Shown: piece by piece, positions 17,102 to 26,504 of the stretch | Position numbering within the stretch: position 1 is the first letter of the stretch | Layout: each line of letters begins with the position of its first letter | Assembly (NCBI RefSeq): GCF_000281895.1 | Contig: NZ_CM001558.1 | Coordinates: 5,460,556 to 5,524,555, forward strand | Length of the DNA stretch: 64,000 nucleotides | Source of the DNA: Pseudomonas fluorescens Q2-87 | GTDB lineage: Bacteria; Pseudomonadota; Gammaproteobacteria; Pseudomonadales; Pseudomonadaceae | Direction of reading: 5' to 3' | The notes under the pieces: generated by a model | The model's input: the letters and a program-made list of their open reading frames with translations, nothing else | Databases searched by the model: none | What the model was told of the DNA's origin: nothing | Position numbers and translations under genes: made by a program

Positions 17102-18318
17102 CTCGCCATAAAGGATGGGGGGTCGATAGACGCCACGCCCGCCAGCACTTGCAAGAACATTCGATGCTCGGCAGCCACTTTCAGGAGAGACATCGCGGCG
17201 TCCAACTGCGACACGCTAACGGGCGACGCTTCACCCAGCTCGAGCAGACTGGTCACCAGTTGTCCCAAGGGCCAGAGACTGTTGTCCATGCCGAAATCCA
17301 GCACATCGCCGCGATGGCAGGCAAAGCCACGCTGCCGGGCCATTTCAGAAAACTCGCTGACCAGCCGGGTCTTACCGATGCCCGCCGTGCCACGCAAATA
17401 AACGATGTGTCCGTCCTGGCACTCCTGGGTGGCCTCGATCACCACCTTGAACTGCAGTAGCTCGATAGCCCGCCCCACCAACGGACGTGATGCATTTTCA
17501 TCAAGGCTGCGCGGACGCAGGCATTTGCGATAGGCCTGAAACTCATCATCGGTAGAGGAAAATTCAAACCGTGCAGTGAGCTGTTCCAGCAGGTTCTGCG
17601 CAACATACACCGGCGCATGCCCATGACGATCCAGCAGTGACTTTTGCGCAAACAAGACAGGCTCGGCCTCCTGCCCCGTGGTTTCGACACTCAGTCGCAC
17701 AAGCCGCAGCAACAAGGCATGCCCGGGCGCTACGAACTGTTCCCGACTCAGCGCCAGCGCACAAAGCAGCCCCCGCTCACTATCGCTGCGATACGCCTGT
17801 GGAGAACCGAACTGGGCGATCACCACATCCTGGGTCAACCCCACTGGCACTCCGCCGAACTGACGCACCAGTCGCTCGATTTCATCCAAGAACGCCTTGG
17901 CTGGCAGCCCATCGATCCGAAAGGACAGCTCAAGCACATAGCGGATGACGCTGTCATCGACCTGTTTGCGCGCCTGTTGCACAAAAGCCGTCTGGTGCAG
18001 CTCGCTCATCGTTTGTTGGATATGCACCAAAGCCGCCGAGGCGGGATCGCCCAACAGCGCACTCACATCGACCCCGAAGGCCGTCGCCAGGTGCCGAGCG
18101 GTACGGTAAAGCACCAGCTTGCCGGTTTCGGCGCGCTTGATGGAGGCGATCGAGACGCATAAATGCCGGTTCAGGCAGGCTTCTGCCAGGGTTTCCTGGC
18201 TCAGGCCATGCTGTTTACGCAGCCCTTTCAACGACACAGCGTCCAGCAGGACACGACCGTCGGATATCGAGGCATCGCGCTTGGGCAGGACCGCAAAGGT
18301 GTTGTGTCGCAAGTCCAT
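17098..18318 (-). CDS. N-terminal part (XRE HTH + cyclase-like + AAA Walker A) of a split large regulator
   Basis: 406 aa. Residues about 30-92 form an XRE-type helix-turn-helix (LRKQHGLSQETLAEACLN, then SIKRAETGKLVLYRTARHLA). Residues about 125-265 resemble a degenerate class III nucleotidyl-cyclase domain (IAQFGSPQAYRSDSERGLLC, then a shortened middle) without catalytic metal aspartates. At about 275-330 the ATPase begins (RPLVGRAIELLQF, Walker A GTAGIGKT at 310-317). It stops at SIDPPSFMAR just before the region where Walker B should follow; adding one C to the C6 run would join it to the 15020-17101 frame. Probable DNA-binding ATP-dependent regulator. The 209-base gap to the divergent MACPF gene contains phased repeats that it may bind (inference). 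Confidence 0.72.
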   Translation of the reverse strand: MDLRHNTFAVLPKRDASISDGRVLLDAVSLKGLRKQHGLSQETLAEACLNRHLCVSIASIKRAETGKLVLYRTARHLATAFGVDVSALLGDPASAALVHIQQTMSELHQTAFVQQARKQVDDSVIRYVLELSFRIDGLPAKAFLDEIERLVRQFGGVPVGLTQDVVIAQFGSPQAYRSDSERGLLCALALSREQFVAPGHALLLRLVRLSVETTGQEAEPVLFAQKSLLDRHGHAPVYVAQNLLEQLTARFEFSSTDDEFQAYRKCLRPRSLDENASRPLVGRAIELLQFKVVIEATQECQDGHIVYLRGTAGIGKTRLVSEFSEMARQRGFACHRGDVLDFGMDNSLWPLGQLVTSLLELGEASPVSVSQLDAAMSLLKVAAEHRMFLQVLAGVASIDPPSFMAR

Positions 18319-18406
18319 GGCGATAGCCCTTCCATCCTGGGACGACGGCAGCCGATCGAGTGTACTCCTGCGGCTCTCTCCGGGTTACTGAAAGATGGCA
18401 TTTGGC

Positions 18407-18436
18407 CTGATACCAAACTGATACCGGACTGACACC
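18407..18436. promoter_or_regulatory. Three direct repeats with an 11-bp period (candidate activator site)
   Basis: CTGATACC at 18407-18414, CTGATACC at 18418-18425 and CTGACACC at 18429-18436. The starts are exactly 11 bases apart, so all three face the same side of the helix. They lie between the divergent regulator and the MACPF gene, about 90 bases before the MACPF ATG. A weak -10-like GATACT (18469-18474) without a good -35 downstream of them would fit activator-dependent transcription. That the neighbouring regulator binds here is inference. Confidence 0.55.
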
Positions 18437-18481
18437 GCTCTGGACTGTCCGGTTATCACGAGCCTCCAGATACTCAATCCC

Positions 18482-18502
18482 ATCAATTGGCACCCAATTG
18501 AT
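18482..18502. promoter_or_regulatory. Perfect palindrome just upstream of the MACPF gene
   Basis: ATCAATTGG (18482-18490), spacer CAC, CCAATTGAT (18494-18502): 9-bp perfect arms ending 25 bases before the MACPF start codon. Position and symmetry suit a dimeric repressor operator or a leader hairpin. The AT-rich arms make a strong terminator unlikely. No protein is assigned. Confidence 0.5.
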
Positions 18503-18527
18503 ACAACCTGAGTATGGGAGAAAGGCG

Positions 18528-20453
18528 ATGAGCGATGGACTGATGGGCAACTCGAGCAACGACCCGCGAGACATCGGCGGCTCGCAACTACTGGGGCGAG
18601 GGCTGAATCGGCTCGATTGGGCCCATGAAAGCAAGGAATGCCAAAAGGTCGGTGATACCGAGTCGGGCAAACGGGCCGTGGCGTACAAACAGACGTCTTA
18701 TAACGTGGGCAAGAACGTCACCATGAGCACCGTGGTCGCCCAGGACAACTTCGTGACGGAGACGTTTACCTCCCGCGACGAGTACGAACGTCACACCCAG
18801 TCGAGTGTCGAGGCGGCCGGCAAGTACGGTGCCTTTTCCGCCGGTTTCAAGGTCACCTTCGGCAGCGACATCAAAACCTTCGAAGAACGTGAGGCAGCGC
18901 TGTACAGCCACACAGCACGATTGTGGAAACTGACTCTGGCGGTCAACCCAGAGAATGCCACCGAGACCTTCAAGGCACGCATTACCGATCTGCCCAAAAC
19001 CTTTGAGGCAAGCGCTCCGAAGCCATTCTTCGATTTCTTCGTTGATTTCGGTGTCGATATTGTCAGCGAGGTGACCGTCGGTGGCTCGCTGAACTATGCA
19101 ATGACTGCACTCAAGACCTACCTCAGCCAGACCAACACCCTCGATGCGATGGTCAAGGCTGAGTACGGCGCATTCGTCAGCGGCAGCGCATCGACCTCGA
19201 TTTCGGAAACGGTCAAGAAAAACCTGGCCCATCGCAACGCGAACCTGACCACCCAGGGCGGTGCGCATTCGATCCGTTTCAATGGGGTTGACCCTAGCAA
19301 CTGCAACGCAGATTTCGCCAAATGGCGTGAGTCGCTGGCCGATGATCCCAAGGTCGTGGAGTTGAAACTTTCACCGGTCTACCTCTTCGTCAAGGGCGGC
19401 GAGACGCGTACGGCGCTGGAGCAGGCCTACCAGTGGTACACCAGCTATAAGGCGGAAATCGACGCGAACTGGCAGGAGTCGGTGATCGTTCTAGGCCGCT
19501 CCGACCAACTCATGACCTCCGTCGCCACGGCGACCGGCCCCGCCCTGCGGATGGTATTCGTCAATAACAAGAGCAAGGAAACCAGCGAAACGTTTCACAC
19601 CCCACCGGCAACAACTGCATCCACCGAGGACTTTGAAAAGTTCTGGGATGCGCTGGCTCTGATGCTGAAACAGAAAACCGGACACAAATTGTTGATGGCC
19701 ACTGAACGCTGGCCCCGCGACAACCGCTACTACCCGACACGTGCCATGCGTGAGGCCCTGCGGCTCAACGGTGCCAGCGACCAGGCGCTCAAGCGCTGGG
19801 AGTCCCTGACCAAGCACATGCAGCCTAACCCTTTGGCCGGCCTCACTTACGTGTTGGCGGGGAATAACCTGGAAGTGCCGGGCGTCGACGGGCTCATCGC
19901 CGGTTTCGGCCAGGCGGGCAAGGACCTCAACCCGACGGTGAGAGTCAAGGCGCGCCTTTCCCATGACTCCTTCGGCAACGTCAAGCTGGTGCAAACGGAG
20001 AAGACCGATGAAGACCCCTGCACCGTGCTGTACATCGTGCGCAACAACACCGACACCAAACCGGCGCTGGCCTGCGACCCGCAGAACAAGACCCGCATTG
20101 CCATGCAAACGCCAGACAGGCACAACCCGGGGCAATTCTGGTACATCCCCGAACTGGAAAAACCTTATCCGGAAATCAACCATCCGGTCCTGTTGATCAA
20201 TTATGAGACCGGAACGTGTCTGCAAGGCATGCACGACCGGAGCGACTGCCGTCTCAAGCCCATTGAACCGGGTCGCCAGCAAGACGACGTGATCTGGGAC
20301 CGGCGCGGCGATGAGGTGTTCCATCTGTTGATGGTCTACTACTGGATGGACGCCTTGTGCCTGACCCAGGTGGAAAAGCGCGCCGCAGTCCGGCCTTGGC
20401 GCGAACCGCACGGCATGGATTGGTTGCGCGAGCAGCATCGTCCGTACAGTTGA
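18528..20453 (+). CDS. MACPF (perforin-like) domain protein with putative beta-trefoil C-terminus
   Basis: A 641-aa protein. Residues about 50-330 look like a MACPF/perforin domain: the signature region reads FVDFGVDIVSEVTVGGSLNY (about 171-190), equivalent to the MACPF Y/F-G-x-x-x-x-x-x-x-x-G-G block, flanked by regions rich in Ser/Thr/Gly suitable for membrane-inserting hairpins. From about 498 there are three imperfect units, each with an aliphatic strand, an N/C-L motif and a closing Trp (ends near 538, 590 and 632). This suggests a lectin-like beta-trefoil for target binding. There is no signal peptide or transmembrane segment, so export is unexplained. The start is ATG 18528 with GGGAG 7 bases upstream. 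Predicted pore-forming effector against eukaryotic or bacterial membranes. The MACPF call is from motif recognition only. Confidence 0.75.
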   Translation: MSDGLMGNSSNDPRDIGGSQLLGRGLNRLDWAHESKECQKVGDTESGKRAVAYKQTSYNVGKNVTMSTVVAQDNFVTETFTSRDEYERHTQSSVEAAGKYGAFSAGFKVTFGSDIKTFEEREAALYSHTARLWKLTLAVNPENATETFKARITDLPKTFEASAPKPFFDFFVDFGVDIVSEVTVGGSLNYAMTALKTYLSQTNTLDAMVKAEYGAFVSGSASTSISETVKKNLAHRNANLTTQGGAHSIRFNGVDPSNCNADFAKWRESLADDPKVVELKLSPVYLFVKGGETRTALEQAYQWYTSYKAEIDANWQESVIVLGRSDQLMTSVATATGPALRMVFVNNKSKETSETFHTPPATTASTEDFEKFWDALALMLKQKTGHKLLMATERWPRDNRYYPTRAMREALRLNGASDQALKRWESLTKHMQPNPLAGLTYVLAGNNLEVPGVDGLIAGFGQAGKDLNPTVRVKARLSHDSFGNVKLVQTEKTDEDPCTVLYIVRNNTDTKPALACDPQNKTRIAMQTPDRHNPGQFWYIPELEKPYPEINHPVLLINYETGTCLQGMHDRSDCRLKPIEPGRQQDDVIWDRRGDEVFHLLMVYYWMDALCLTQVEKRAAVRPWREPHGMDWLREQHRPYS

Positions 20454-20471
20454 TACCCAATAGCTACATCC

Positions 20472-20497
20472 CTGTGGGAGCGAGCTTGCTCCCGCAG
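20472..20497. repeat. Single REP palindrome after the MACPF gene
   Basis: CTGTGGGAGCGAGCTTGCTC and the following CCGCAG form one REP hairpin (GGGAGC..GCTCCC), without an inverted partner nearby. It lies 18 bases after the MACPF stop and could stabilise the MACPF 3' end or reduce read-through into the next gene. Confidence 0.75.
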
Positions 20498-20555
20498 GTT
20501 CGTTGGGCGATTGAACACCCTCCCTTTAGCCCTCTTGCGTGCGTGGTCCCATACG

Positions 20556-21409
20556 ATGCAAGTCTTCAACAGCGTTCCCTTTATCGGCGACGGCGTGGAA
20601 ACAGCGCTCGATCCCCGTCGATTCCCCTACCTATTCAACGACCATGGCTTGGCGCAGCCGAGTGCCCAAGTGCGCGGCAACCTGATTCCGCTCAGCCCCG
20701 AGAACCCGGCCCTGTCCCTGGGCACTCGCTACACCGGCATCAGTTGGAGCGACCGTGAGGTTCCCACGAGCGCCGGCCCCTACTGGATCAAGACGTTCGA
20801 TTTCCACGCCAGCGAAGTGCATTACGCACCGATCCGGGCAACCAAGGAAACGGCGCAAGCCTTCGGCATGACTCTGCTCGGCAACGGCGAATGCCTGCGT
20901 TTCGAGTATGACCAGTTGATCCTCGGCCAATATACCTACGGCAAATGGGCAGGCCATCAATCGCCCTACCTGGGCCCTGCGCACCAACGCGAGTTGCTGA
21001 CCTACAACCCGACCGACCTCGAATACCACAACTTTCCCCACGCGTTTTTTCCCGCTACGGGCGCTTGCCGCTGGTAATCAGCGTCGCCCGCTGGCGGCCT
21101 GGGTCGAGGGAGATTTATCTGGCTGACCTGTGGGTCCAGCCGGGCGATGCATTGGTCTTGCCGCCCAAGCATTACCCCGACATTGCCCCCAGTGACGCCC
21201 ACGGCATCGAAAACTGGCCGGTCGTCGTGGACATGCATGGCAACCGAAACTCGGCGCTGGCCTGCTGGTTCGGGGAAGGTGAGGACTGCTTGCTGACGGA
21301 GACGATCCTGGCCAATTCGACCTTGATGGCCTCTCCGCAAGGCAAACCGCACTACCACGAGGAGACGACGCCGACGCGGCATGAAATACCAGCCAATTAT
21401 CGGCCGTGA
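20556..21409 (+). pseudogene. Unrecognised gene downstream of MACPF, apparently frameshifted
   Basis: I do not recognise this protein. The first frame reads from ATG 20556 (MQVFNSVPFIGDGVE) to a stop at 21077. A second frame, coding-like to 21409, picks up at about 21046 with SRYGRLPLVISVARWRPGS and ends EIPANYRP. One extra T in the T6 run at 21045-21050 would join both into about 284 aa (reading NFPHAFFSRYGRL). The predicted product is soluble, rich in Trp, His and Pro, with no signal peptide. No good ribosome site precedes ATG 20556; a TTG at 20511 is an alternative. Position suggests it is a partner or modifier of the MACPF protein. A terminator follows at 21499. Confidence 0.6.
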
Positions 21410-21490
21410 GGCGACTGCACGGCAGGCAGGCAGGCACGAAAAATCTGGATGATGTAGCCCAGGAAGAACCGCTGGACCGGGTCTGTGCCA

Positions 21491-21525
21491 AAAAAAAACC
21501 CAAGCGCAAGACGCTTGGGTTTTTA
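21491..21525. terminator. Bidirectional terminator between the MACPF locus and ssb
   Basis: Stem CCCAAGCG (21499-21506), loop CAAGA, CGCTTGGG (21512-21519), with an A run on the left and TTTTT on the right. It can end both the plus-strand MACPF-locus transcript and the minus-strand ssb transcript. Confidence 0.85.
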
Positions 21526-21547
21526 GAGAGGCTAGCTGAGGCAGGTA

Positions 21548-22069
21548 TCAGAACGGAATATCGTCATCAAAGCTGTCGAAATCCGGAGCCGGTTGCGGCG
21601 CGGCCTGCTGCGGAGCTGGGCGTTCGCGTTGTGGCTGTGGAGCCGACGACTGCTGCGGACGTGGCGCCTGCTGGCGTGGAGCCGACTGCTGGTAGTTGTT
21701 GCCACCTTGCTGCTGGTCACCCTGTGGACGGCCGCCCAGCAGTTGCATGGTGCCTTGCATGTCGACCACGATTTCAGTGGTGTAGCGCTTGATGCCGTCT
21801 TTTTCCCATTCGCGGGTCTGCAGTTTGCCCTCGATGTACACCTGCGAACCCTTGCGCAGGTATTCGCCAGCGATCTCGGCCACCTTGCCGAACATCGACA
21901 CGCGGTGCCATTCGGTCTTCTCGACCTTCTGGCCGGTCTGCTTGTCGGTCCACTGTTCGCTGGTCGCCAGACTCAGGTTGGTCACGGCGTTGCCGTTCGG
22001 CAGGTAGCGAACTTCGGGATCCTGGCCGCAAGTACCGACCAATATGACTTTGTTAACCCCACGGGCCAT
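21548..22069 (-). CDS. ssb: Single-stranded DNA-binding protein
   Basis: A 173-aa SSB. The N-terminal OB-fold (about residues 1-110) starts [20 protein letters not shown]. It is followed by a Gln/Pro-rich disordered linker (about 112-160) and the acidic tip FDDDIPF that recruits replication and repair partners. It acts as a homotetramer coating ssDNA. The start ATG 22069 is preceded by AGGAG, which overlaps the stop region of the upstream MFS gene (9-base gap), so the two are co-transcribed. The order MFS-ssb next to divergent uvrA matches P. aeruginosa. Confidence 0.97.
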   Translation of the reverse strand: MARGVNKVILVGTCGQDPEVRYLPNGNAVTNLSLATSEQWTDKQTGQKVEKTEWHRVSMFGKVAEIAGEYLRKGSQVYIEGKLQTREWEKDGIKRYTTEIVVDMQGTMQLLGGRPQGDQQQGGNNYQQSAPRQQAPRPQQSSAPQPQRERPAPQQAAPQPAPDFDSFDDDIPF

Positions 22070-22078
22070 AACGTTCTC

Positions 22079-23476
22079 CTAGGCTTCGCACGCGTTCGGG
22101 GCCGGGTTGTTCACCAGGCGCTCAAGCGTCGCACGATCCAATAATTCGGTGTCCAGTTTGATATATACGGCCGCCTCGTCGGCGACCACCACTGCATCGG
22201 TTACTCCAACGACGGCCTTCAGGCGCTCGGTCAGGCCAGCCTCACGAATCGCCTCGGGCGATAAGGGCAAGCGCAGGCTCGTCACATAGGGAGGTTCGCG
22301 CATGGTAACAGCAAAGAGCAGCCAAAGTGCAGCCAGCGCGGCGCAACCCAGGAACACAACCGACAAACCGCCATGCTGGAACAGCCAACCGCCGAGGATC
22401 CCGCCCAACGCCGAGCCCAGGAATTGGCTGGTGGAATAAACCCCCATTGCCGTGCCCTTGCCGCCCGCCGGAGAAACCTTGCTGATCAGCGACGGCAGCG
22501 ATGCCTCCAGGAGATTGAACGCGGTGAAGAACACCACCGTGCCGATCACCAAGGCTCGCAAGCTATCGCCGAACTGCCAGAAGAATAGCTCAGTGAGCAT
22601 CAGCGTCACGACGGCGCCGAGCAAAACTCGTTTCATTTTGCGTCGTTTCTCGCCATAGATGATGAACGGGATCATCGCGAAAAACGAAATCAGCAATGCG
22701 GTCAGATAGACCCACCAGTGCTGTTCCTTGGGCAGGCCGGCCTTCTCCACCAGCGCCAGCGGCAAGGCCACGAAGCTGGACATCAGCATGGCGTGGAGCA
22801 CGAAAATGCCCAGGTCCAGGCGCAACAGGTCCGGGTGCTTGAGCGTCGGGATCAGCGCCTGGCGAGCCACCCCGGATTCACGGTGCTGCAACGGCCCGGT
22901 GGAGCGCGGCACCATGAATGCGACGATCAGGATGCCTACCAGCGCCATCGCACCCGTCGCCAGGAACAATCCCGACAAGCCAAAGGCACGGGTCAGCAGC
23001 GGTCCTACGACCATGGCGACAGCGAACGACAGACCTATCGTCATGCCGATCATGGCCATGGCCTTGGTCCGATGCTGTTCGCGGGTCAGGTCCGACAGCA
23101 ACGCCATGACCGCTGCGGAAATAGCGCCCGCGCCTTGCAGGACGCGTCCGGCGATCACGCCCCAGATCGAGTCGGCATTGGCCGCCAGCATGCTGCCCAG
23201 GGCGAAGACGATCAGCCCCAGGTAAATCACGGGACGCCGCCCGATACGGTCGGAAATGACCCCGAACGGAATCTGGAAAATCGCCTGGGTCAGGCCATAG
23301 GCGCCAATCGCCAGCCCGATCAGGGCCGGGGTCGCACCCGCCAGGTCCATGCCATAGGTCGCCAGCACCGGCAACACCATGAACATGCCCAGCATACGGA
23401 AGGCGAACACCAGGGCCAGACCGCTTGCCGCGCGTGTCTCGCCACTACTCATGCGTTCGCTGTGGGGATCGTGCAT
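22079..23476 (-). CDS. MFS transporter (drug-efflux type)
   Basis: A 465-aa protein with about twelve hydrophobic segments and the MFS loop motif [16 protein letters not shown] after helix 2. A C-terminal extension of about 75 aa beyond the last helix (from about 390: [13 protein letters not shown], then [21 protein letters not shown]) looks like a small ferredoxin-like cytosolic domain, a feature of this pseudomonad subgroup next to ssb. The substrate is unknown. The start is ATG 23476 with GAGG 7 bases upstream. It is divergent from uvrA (179-base gap) and is followed closely by ssb. Confidence 0.9.
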   Translation of the reverse strand: MHDPHSERMSSGETRAASGLALVFAFRMLGMFMVLPVLATYGMDLAGATPALIGLAIGAYGLTQAIFQIPFGVISDRIGRRPVIYLGLIVFALGSMLAANADSIWGVIAGRVLQGAGAISAAVMALLSDLTREQHRTKAMAMIGMTIGLSFAVAMVVGPLLTRAFGLSGLFLATGAMALVGILIVAFMVPRSTGPLQHRESGVARQALIPTLKHPDLLRLDLGIFVLHAMLMSSFVALPLALVEKAGLPKEQHWWVYLTALLISFFAMIPFIIYGEKRRKMKRVLLGAVVTLMLTELFFWQFGDSLRALVIGTVVFFTAFNLLEASLPSLISKVSPAGGKGTAMGVYSTSQFLGSALGGILGGWLFQHGGLSVVFLGCAALAALWLLFAVTMREPPYVTSLRLPLSPEAIREAGLTERLKAVVGVTDAVVVADEAAVYIKLDTELLDRATLERLVNNPAPNACEA

Positions 23477-23655
23477 GGAAAAACCTCATGTGAACCGGCG
23501 GCGATTCTACCAGTCCCATCGATTGAGGGGGTATATGGCGACCGTTTGCCGCGCAGTCTTCATGTATGGCTGCAATCGCACCTTCAATAGTGTGCATCCA
23601 TCCAGTATTTGCCCGTATACTCCTACGTTTTCGACGCCCGCCGAGCGAGGCCACT

Positions 23656-26490
23656 TTGGACAAGATCCTGATTCGTGGGGCCCGTACCCACAACCTGAAG
23701 AACATCGACCTGACCCTGCCACGGGACAAACTGATCGTCATCACCGGCCTGTCCGGATCCGGCAAATCATCGCTGGCTTTCGACACCTTGTACGCCGAAG
23801 GCCAGCGACGCTATGTCGAGTCGCTGTCGGCCTACGCCCGGCAGTTCCTGTCGATGATGGAAAAACCCGACGTCGACACCATCGAAGGCCTGTCGCCGGC
23901 GATCTCCATCGAACAGAAGTCCACGTCCCACAACCCACGGTCGACGGTCGGCACCATCACCGAGATCTACGACTACCTGCGTCTGCTGTATGCGCGAGTC
24001 GGCATCCCCCGTTGCCCCGATCACGACATCCCCCTGGAAGCCCAGACCGTCAGCCAGATGGTCGACCTGGTGCTGGCCCAGCCGGAAGGCAGCAAGCTGA
24101 TGTTGCTGGCGCCGGTGATTCGCGAGCGCAAGGGCGAGCACCTGATGGTTTTCGAAGAGCTGCGCGCCCAAGGCTTCGTCCGGGCCCGGGTCAACGGCAA
24201 GCTCTGCGAGCTGGACGAACTGCCGAAGCTGGACAAACAGAAGAAGCATTCGATCGATGTGGTGGTCGACCGTTTCAAGGTTCGCGCCGACCTGCAGCAG
24301 CGGCTGGCCGAGTCCTTCGAGACGGCGCTGAAACTGGCCGACGGCATCGCCCTGGTGGCGCCGATGGAAGACGAACCTGGCGAAGAGATCATCTTCTCCG
24401 CGCGCTTCGCCTGCCCGATCTGCGGCCACGCCATCAGCGAGCTGGAACCCAAGCTGTTCTCCTTCAACAACCCGGCCGGCGCCTGCCCGACCTGCGATGG
24501 CCTGGGGGTCAAGCAGTTCTTCGACACCAAGCGCCTGGTGAACGGGGAACTCACCCTGGCCGAAGGCGCGATTCGCGGCTGGGACAGGCGCAACGTCTAT
24601 TACTTCCAGATGCTTGGCTCCCTGGCAGCCCACTACAAGTTCAGCCTGGACAAGCCGTTCAACGAGTTGCCCGCCGACCAGCAGAAGTCCATCCTGCATG
24701 GCAGCGGCTCGCAGAATGTCGACTTCAAATACCTGAACGACCGCGGCGATATCGTCAAGCGCTCCCACCCGTTCGAAGGCATCGTGCCGAACCTGGAACG
24801 GCGTTACCGCGAGACCGAATCTGCCAGCGTGCGCGAAGAATTGGCCAAGTTCCTCAGCACCCAGCCTTGCCCCGATTGCCGTGGCACGCGCTTGCGTCGT
24901 GAGGCGCGGCACGTATGGGTCGGTGAGAAAACCCTGCCGGCGGTGACCAACCTGCCGATCGGCGACGCCACCGATTATTTCGGCGGACTGAAGCTCACCG
25001 GTCGTCGTGGCGAAATTGCCGACAAGATCCTCAAGGAAATCCGCGAGCGCCTGCAGTTCCTGGTGAATGTCGGCCTGGATTACCTGACCCTCGACCGCAG
25101 CGCAGACACCCTGTCCGGCGGCGAAGCCCAGCGTATCCGCCTGGCCAGCCAGATCGGCGCCGGCCTGGTGGGCGTGATGTACATCCTCGACGAGCCGTCC
25201 ATCGGCCTGCACCAGCGCGACAACGATCGGCTGCTCGGGACCCTGAAGCACCTGCGGGACATCGGCAACACGGTGATCGTGGTCGAGCACGACGAAGACG
25301 CGATTCGCCTGGCAGATTACGTGGTGGACATCGGCCCGGGCGCGGGCGTGCACGGCGGGCATATCGTTGCCCAAGGCACCGCCGCCGAAGTCATGGCCCA
25401 CCCTGACTCCCTGACCGGCAAATACTTGTCGGGCCGGGTGAAAATCAAGGTTCCGGCCAAGCGCACACCGCGCAACAAGAAATTATCCCTGACCCTCAAG
25501 GGTGCCCGCGGCAACAACCTGCGCAACGTCGACCTGGAAATCCCCATCGGCCTGCTGACCTGCGTCACCGGCGTATCCGGCTCCGGCAAGTCGACGCTGA
25601 TCAACAACACCTTGTTCCCCCTCAGCGCCACGGCCCTGAACGGTGCCACGACCCTGGAAGCTGCCGCCCACGATAGCATCAAGGGCCTGGAGCACCTGGA
25701 CAAGGTCGTTGACATCGACCAGAGCCCGATCGGCCGCACACCGCGCTCCAACCCGGCGACCTACACCGGTTTGTTCACGCCGATCCGCGAATTGTTCGCC
25801 GGCGTGCCGGAGTCTCGCTCCCGGGGTTACGGCCCGGGGCGGTTCTCCTTCAACGTCAAGGGCGGGCGCTGCGAGGCCTGCCAGGGCGACGGCTTGATCA
25901 AGGTGGAAATGCACTTCCTGCCGGACATTTATGTGCCCTGCGACGTGTGCAAGAGCAAGCGTTACAACCGCGAAACCCTGGAGATCAAGTACAAGGGCAA
26001 GAACATCCATGAGACCCTCGAGATGACCATCGAGGAAGCCCGGGTGTTCTTCGACGCGGTGCCGGCACTGGCGCGCAAGCTCCAGACGCTCATGGATGTG
26101 GGTTTGTCGTATATCAAGCTCGGGCAGTCGGCGACGACCTTGTCCGGCGGTGAAGCCCAGCGGGTCAAATTGTCCCGCGAGCTGTCCAAGCGCGACACCG
26201 GCAAGACCCTGTACATCCTCGACGAGCCGACCACGGGCCTCCATTTCGCCGATATCCAGCAATTGCTCGACGTGCTGCATCGCCTGCGCGACCACGGCAA
26301 CACCGTGGTAGTGATCGAGCACAACCTGGACGTCATCAAGACCGCTGACTGGCTAGTGGACCTGGGACCGGAAGGCGGATCCAAAGGGGGCCAGATCATC
26401 GCCGTAGGGACGCCTGAGCAAGTGGCCGACATGAAGCAGTCCTACACCGGTCATTACCTCAAGCCGTTGCTGGAGCGTGATCGGGACTGA
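23656..26490 (+). CDS. uvrA: Excinuclease ABC subunit A
   Basis: 944-aa UvrA, the damage-sensing ATPase of nucleotide excision repair (UvrABC). Two ABC cassettes: Walker [13 protein letters not shown] near residue 31, and [12 protein letters not shown] near 640; two LSGGEAQR signatures; two zinc-binding Cys clusters (CPICG..CPTC, and CEAC..CDVC). The start is TTG 23656 with GAGG 5 bases upstream. The open frame further upstream is not UvrA-like, and this start gives the usual Pseudomonas length. A TATACT -10-like hexamer lies at 23616-23621. I did not see a clear LexA box in the divergent gap. A strong terminator follows. Confidence 0.97.
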   Translation: MDKILIRGARTHNLKNIDLTLPRDKLIVITGLSGSGKSSLAFDTLYAEGQRRYVESLSAYARQFLSMMEKPDVDTIEGLSPAISIEQKSTSHNPRSTVGTITEIYDYLRLLYARVGIPRCPDHDIPLEAQTVSQMVDLVLAQPEGSKLMLLAPVIRERKGEHLMVFEELRAQGFVRARVNGKLCELDELPKLDKQKKHSIDVVVDRFKVRADLQQRLAESFETALKLADGIALVAPMEDEPGEEIIFSARFACPICGHAISELEPKLFSFNNPAGACPTCDGLGVKQFFDTKRLVNGELTLAEGAIRGWDRRNVYYFQMLGSLAAHYKFSLDKPFNELPADQQKSILHGSGSQNVDFKYLNDRGDIVKRSHPFEGIVPNLERRYRETESASVREELAKFLSTQPCPDCRGTRLRREARHVWVGEKTLPAVTNLPIGDATDYFGGLKLTGRRGEIADKILKEIRERLQFLVNVGLDYLTLDRSADTLSGGEAQRIRLASQIGAGLVGVMYILDEPSIGLHQRDNDRLLGTLKHLRDIGNTVIVVEHDEDAIRLADYVVDIGPGAGVHGGHIVAQGTAAEVMAHPDSLTGKYLSGRVKIKVPAKRTPRNKKLSLTLKGARGNNLRNVDLEIPIGLLTCVTGVSGSGKSTLINNTLFPLSATALNGATTLEAAAHDSIKGLEHLDKVVDIDQSPIGRTPRSNPATYTGLFTPIRELFAGVPESRSRGYGPGRFSFNVKGGRCEACQGDGLIKVEMHFLPDIYVPCDVCKSKRYNRETLEIKYKGKNIHETLEMTIEEARVFFDAVPALARKLQTLMDVGLSYIKLGQSATTLSGGEAQRVKLSRELSKRDTGKTLYILDEPTTGLHFADIQQLLDVLHRLRDHGNTVVVIEHNLDVIKTADWLVDLGPEGGSKGGQIIAVGTPEQVADMKQSYTGHYLKPLLERDRD

Positions 26491-26504
26491 TTCCACCTGC
26501 ACAT

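Noticed and set aside
23477..23655. LexA box for uvrA/MFS-ssb control
   Set aside because: No CTGT-N8-ACAG sequence found in the divergent gap.
23767..25401. 544-codon open frame on - opposite uvrA
   Set aside because: Shadow of uvrA; Gln/Val/Gly-rich without motifs.
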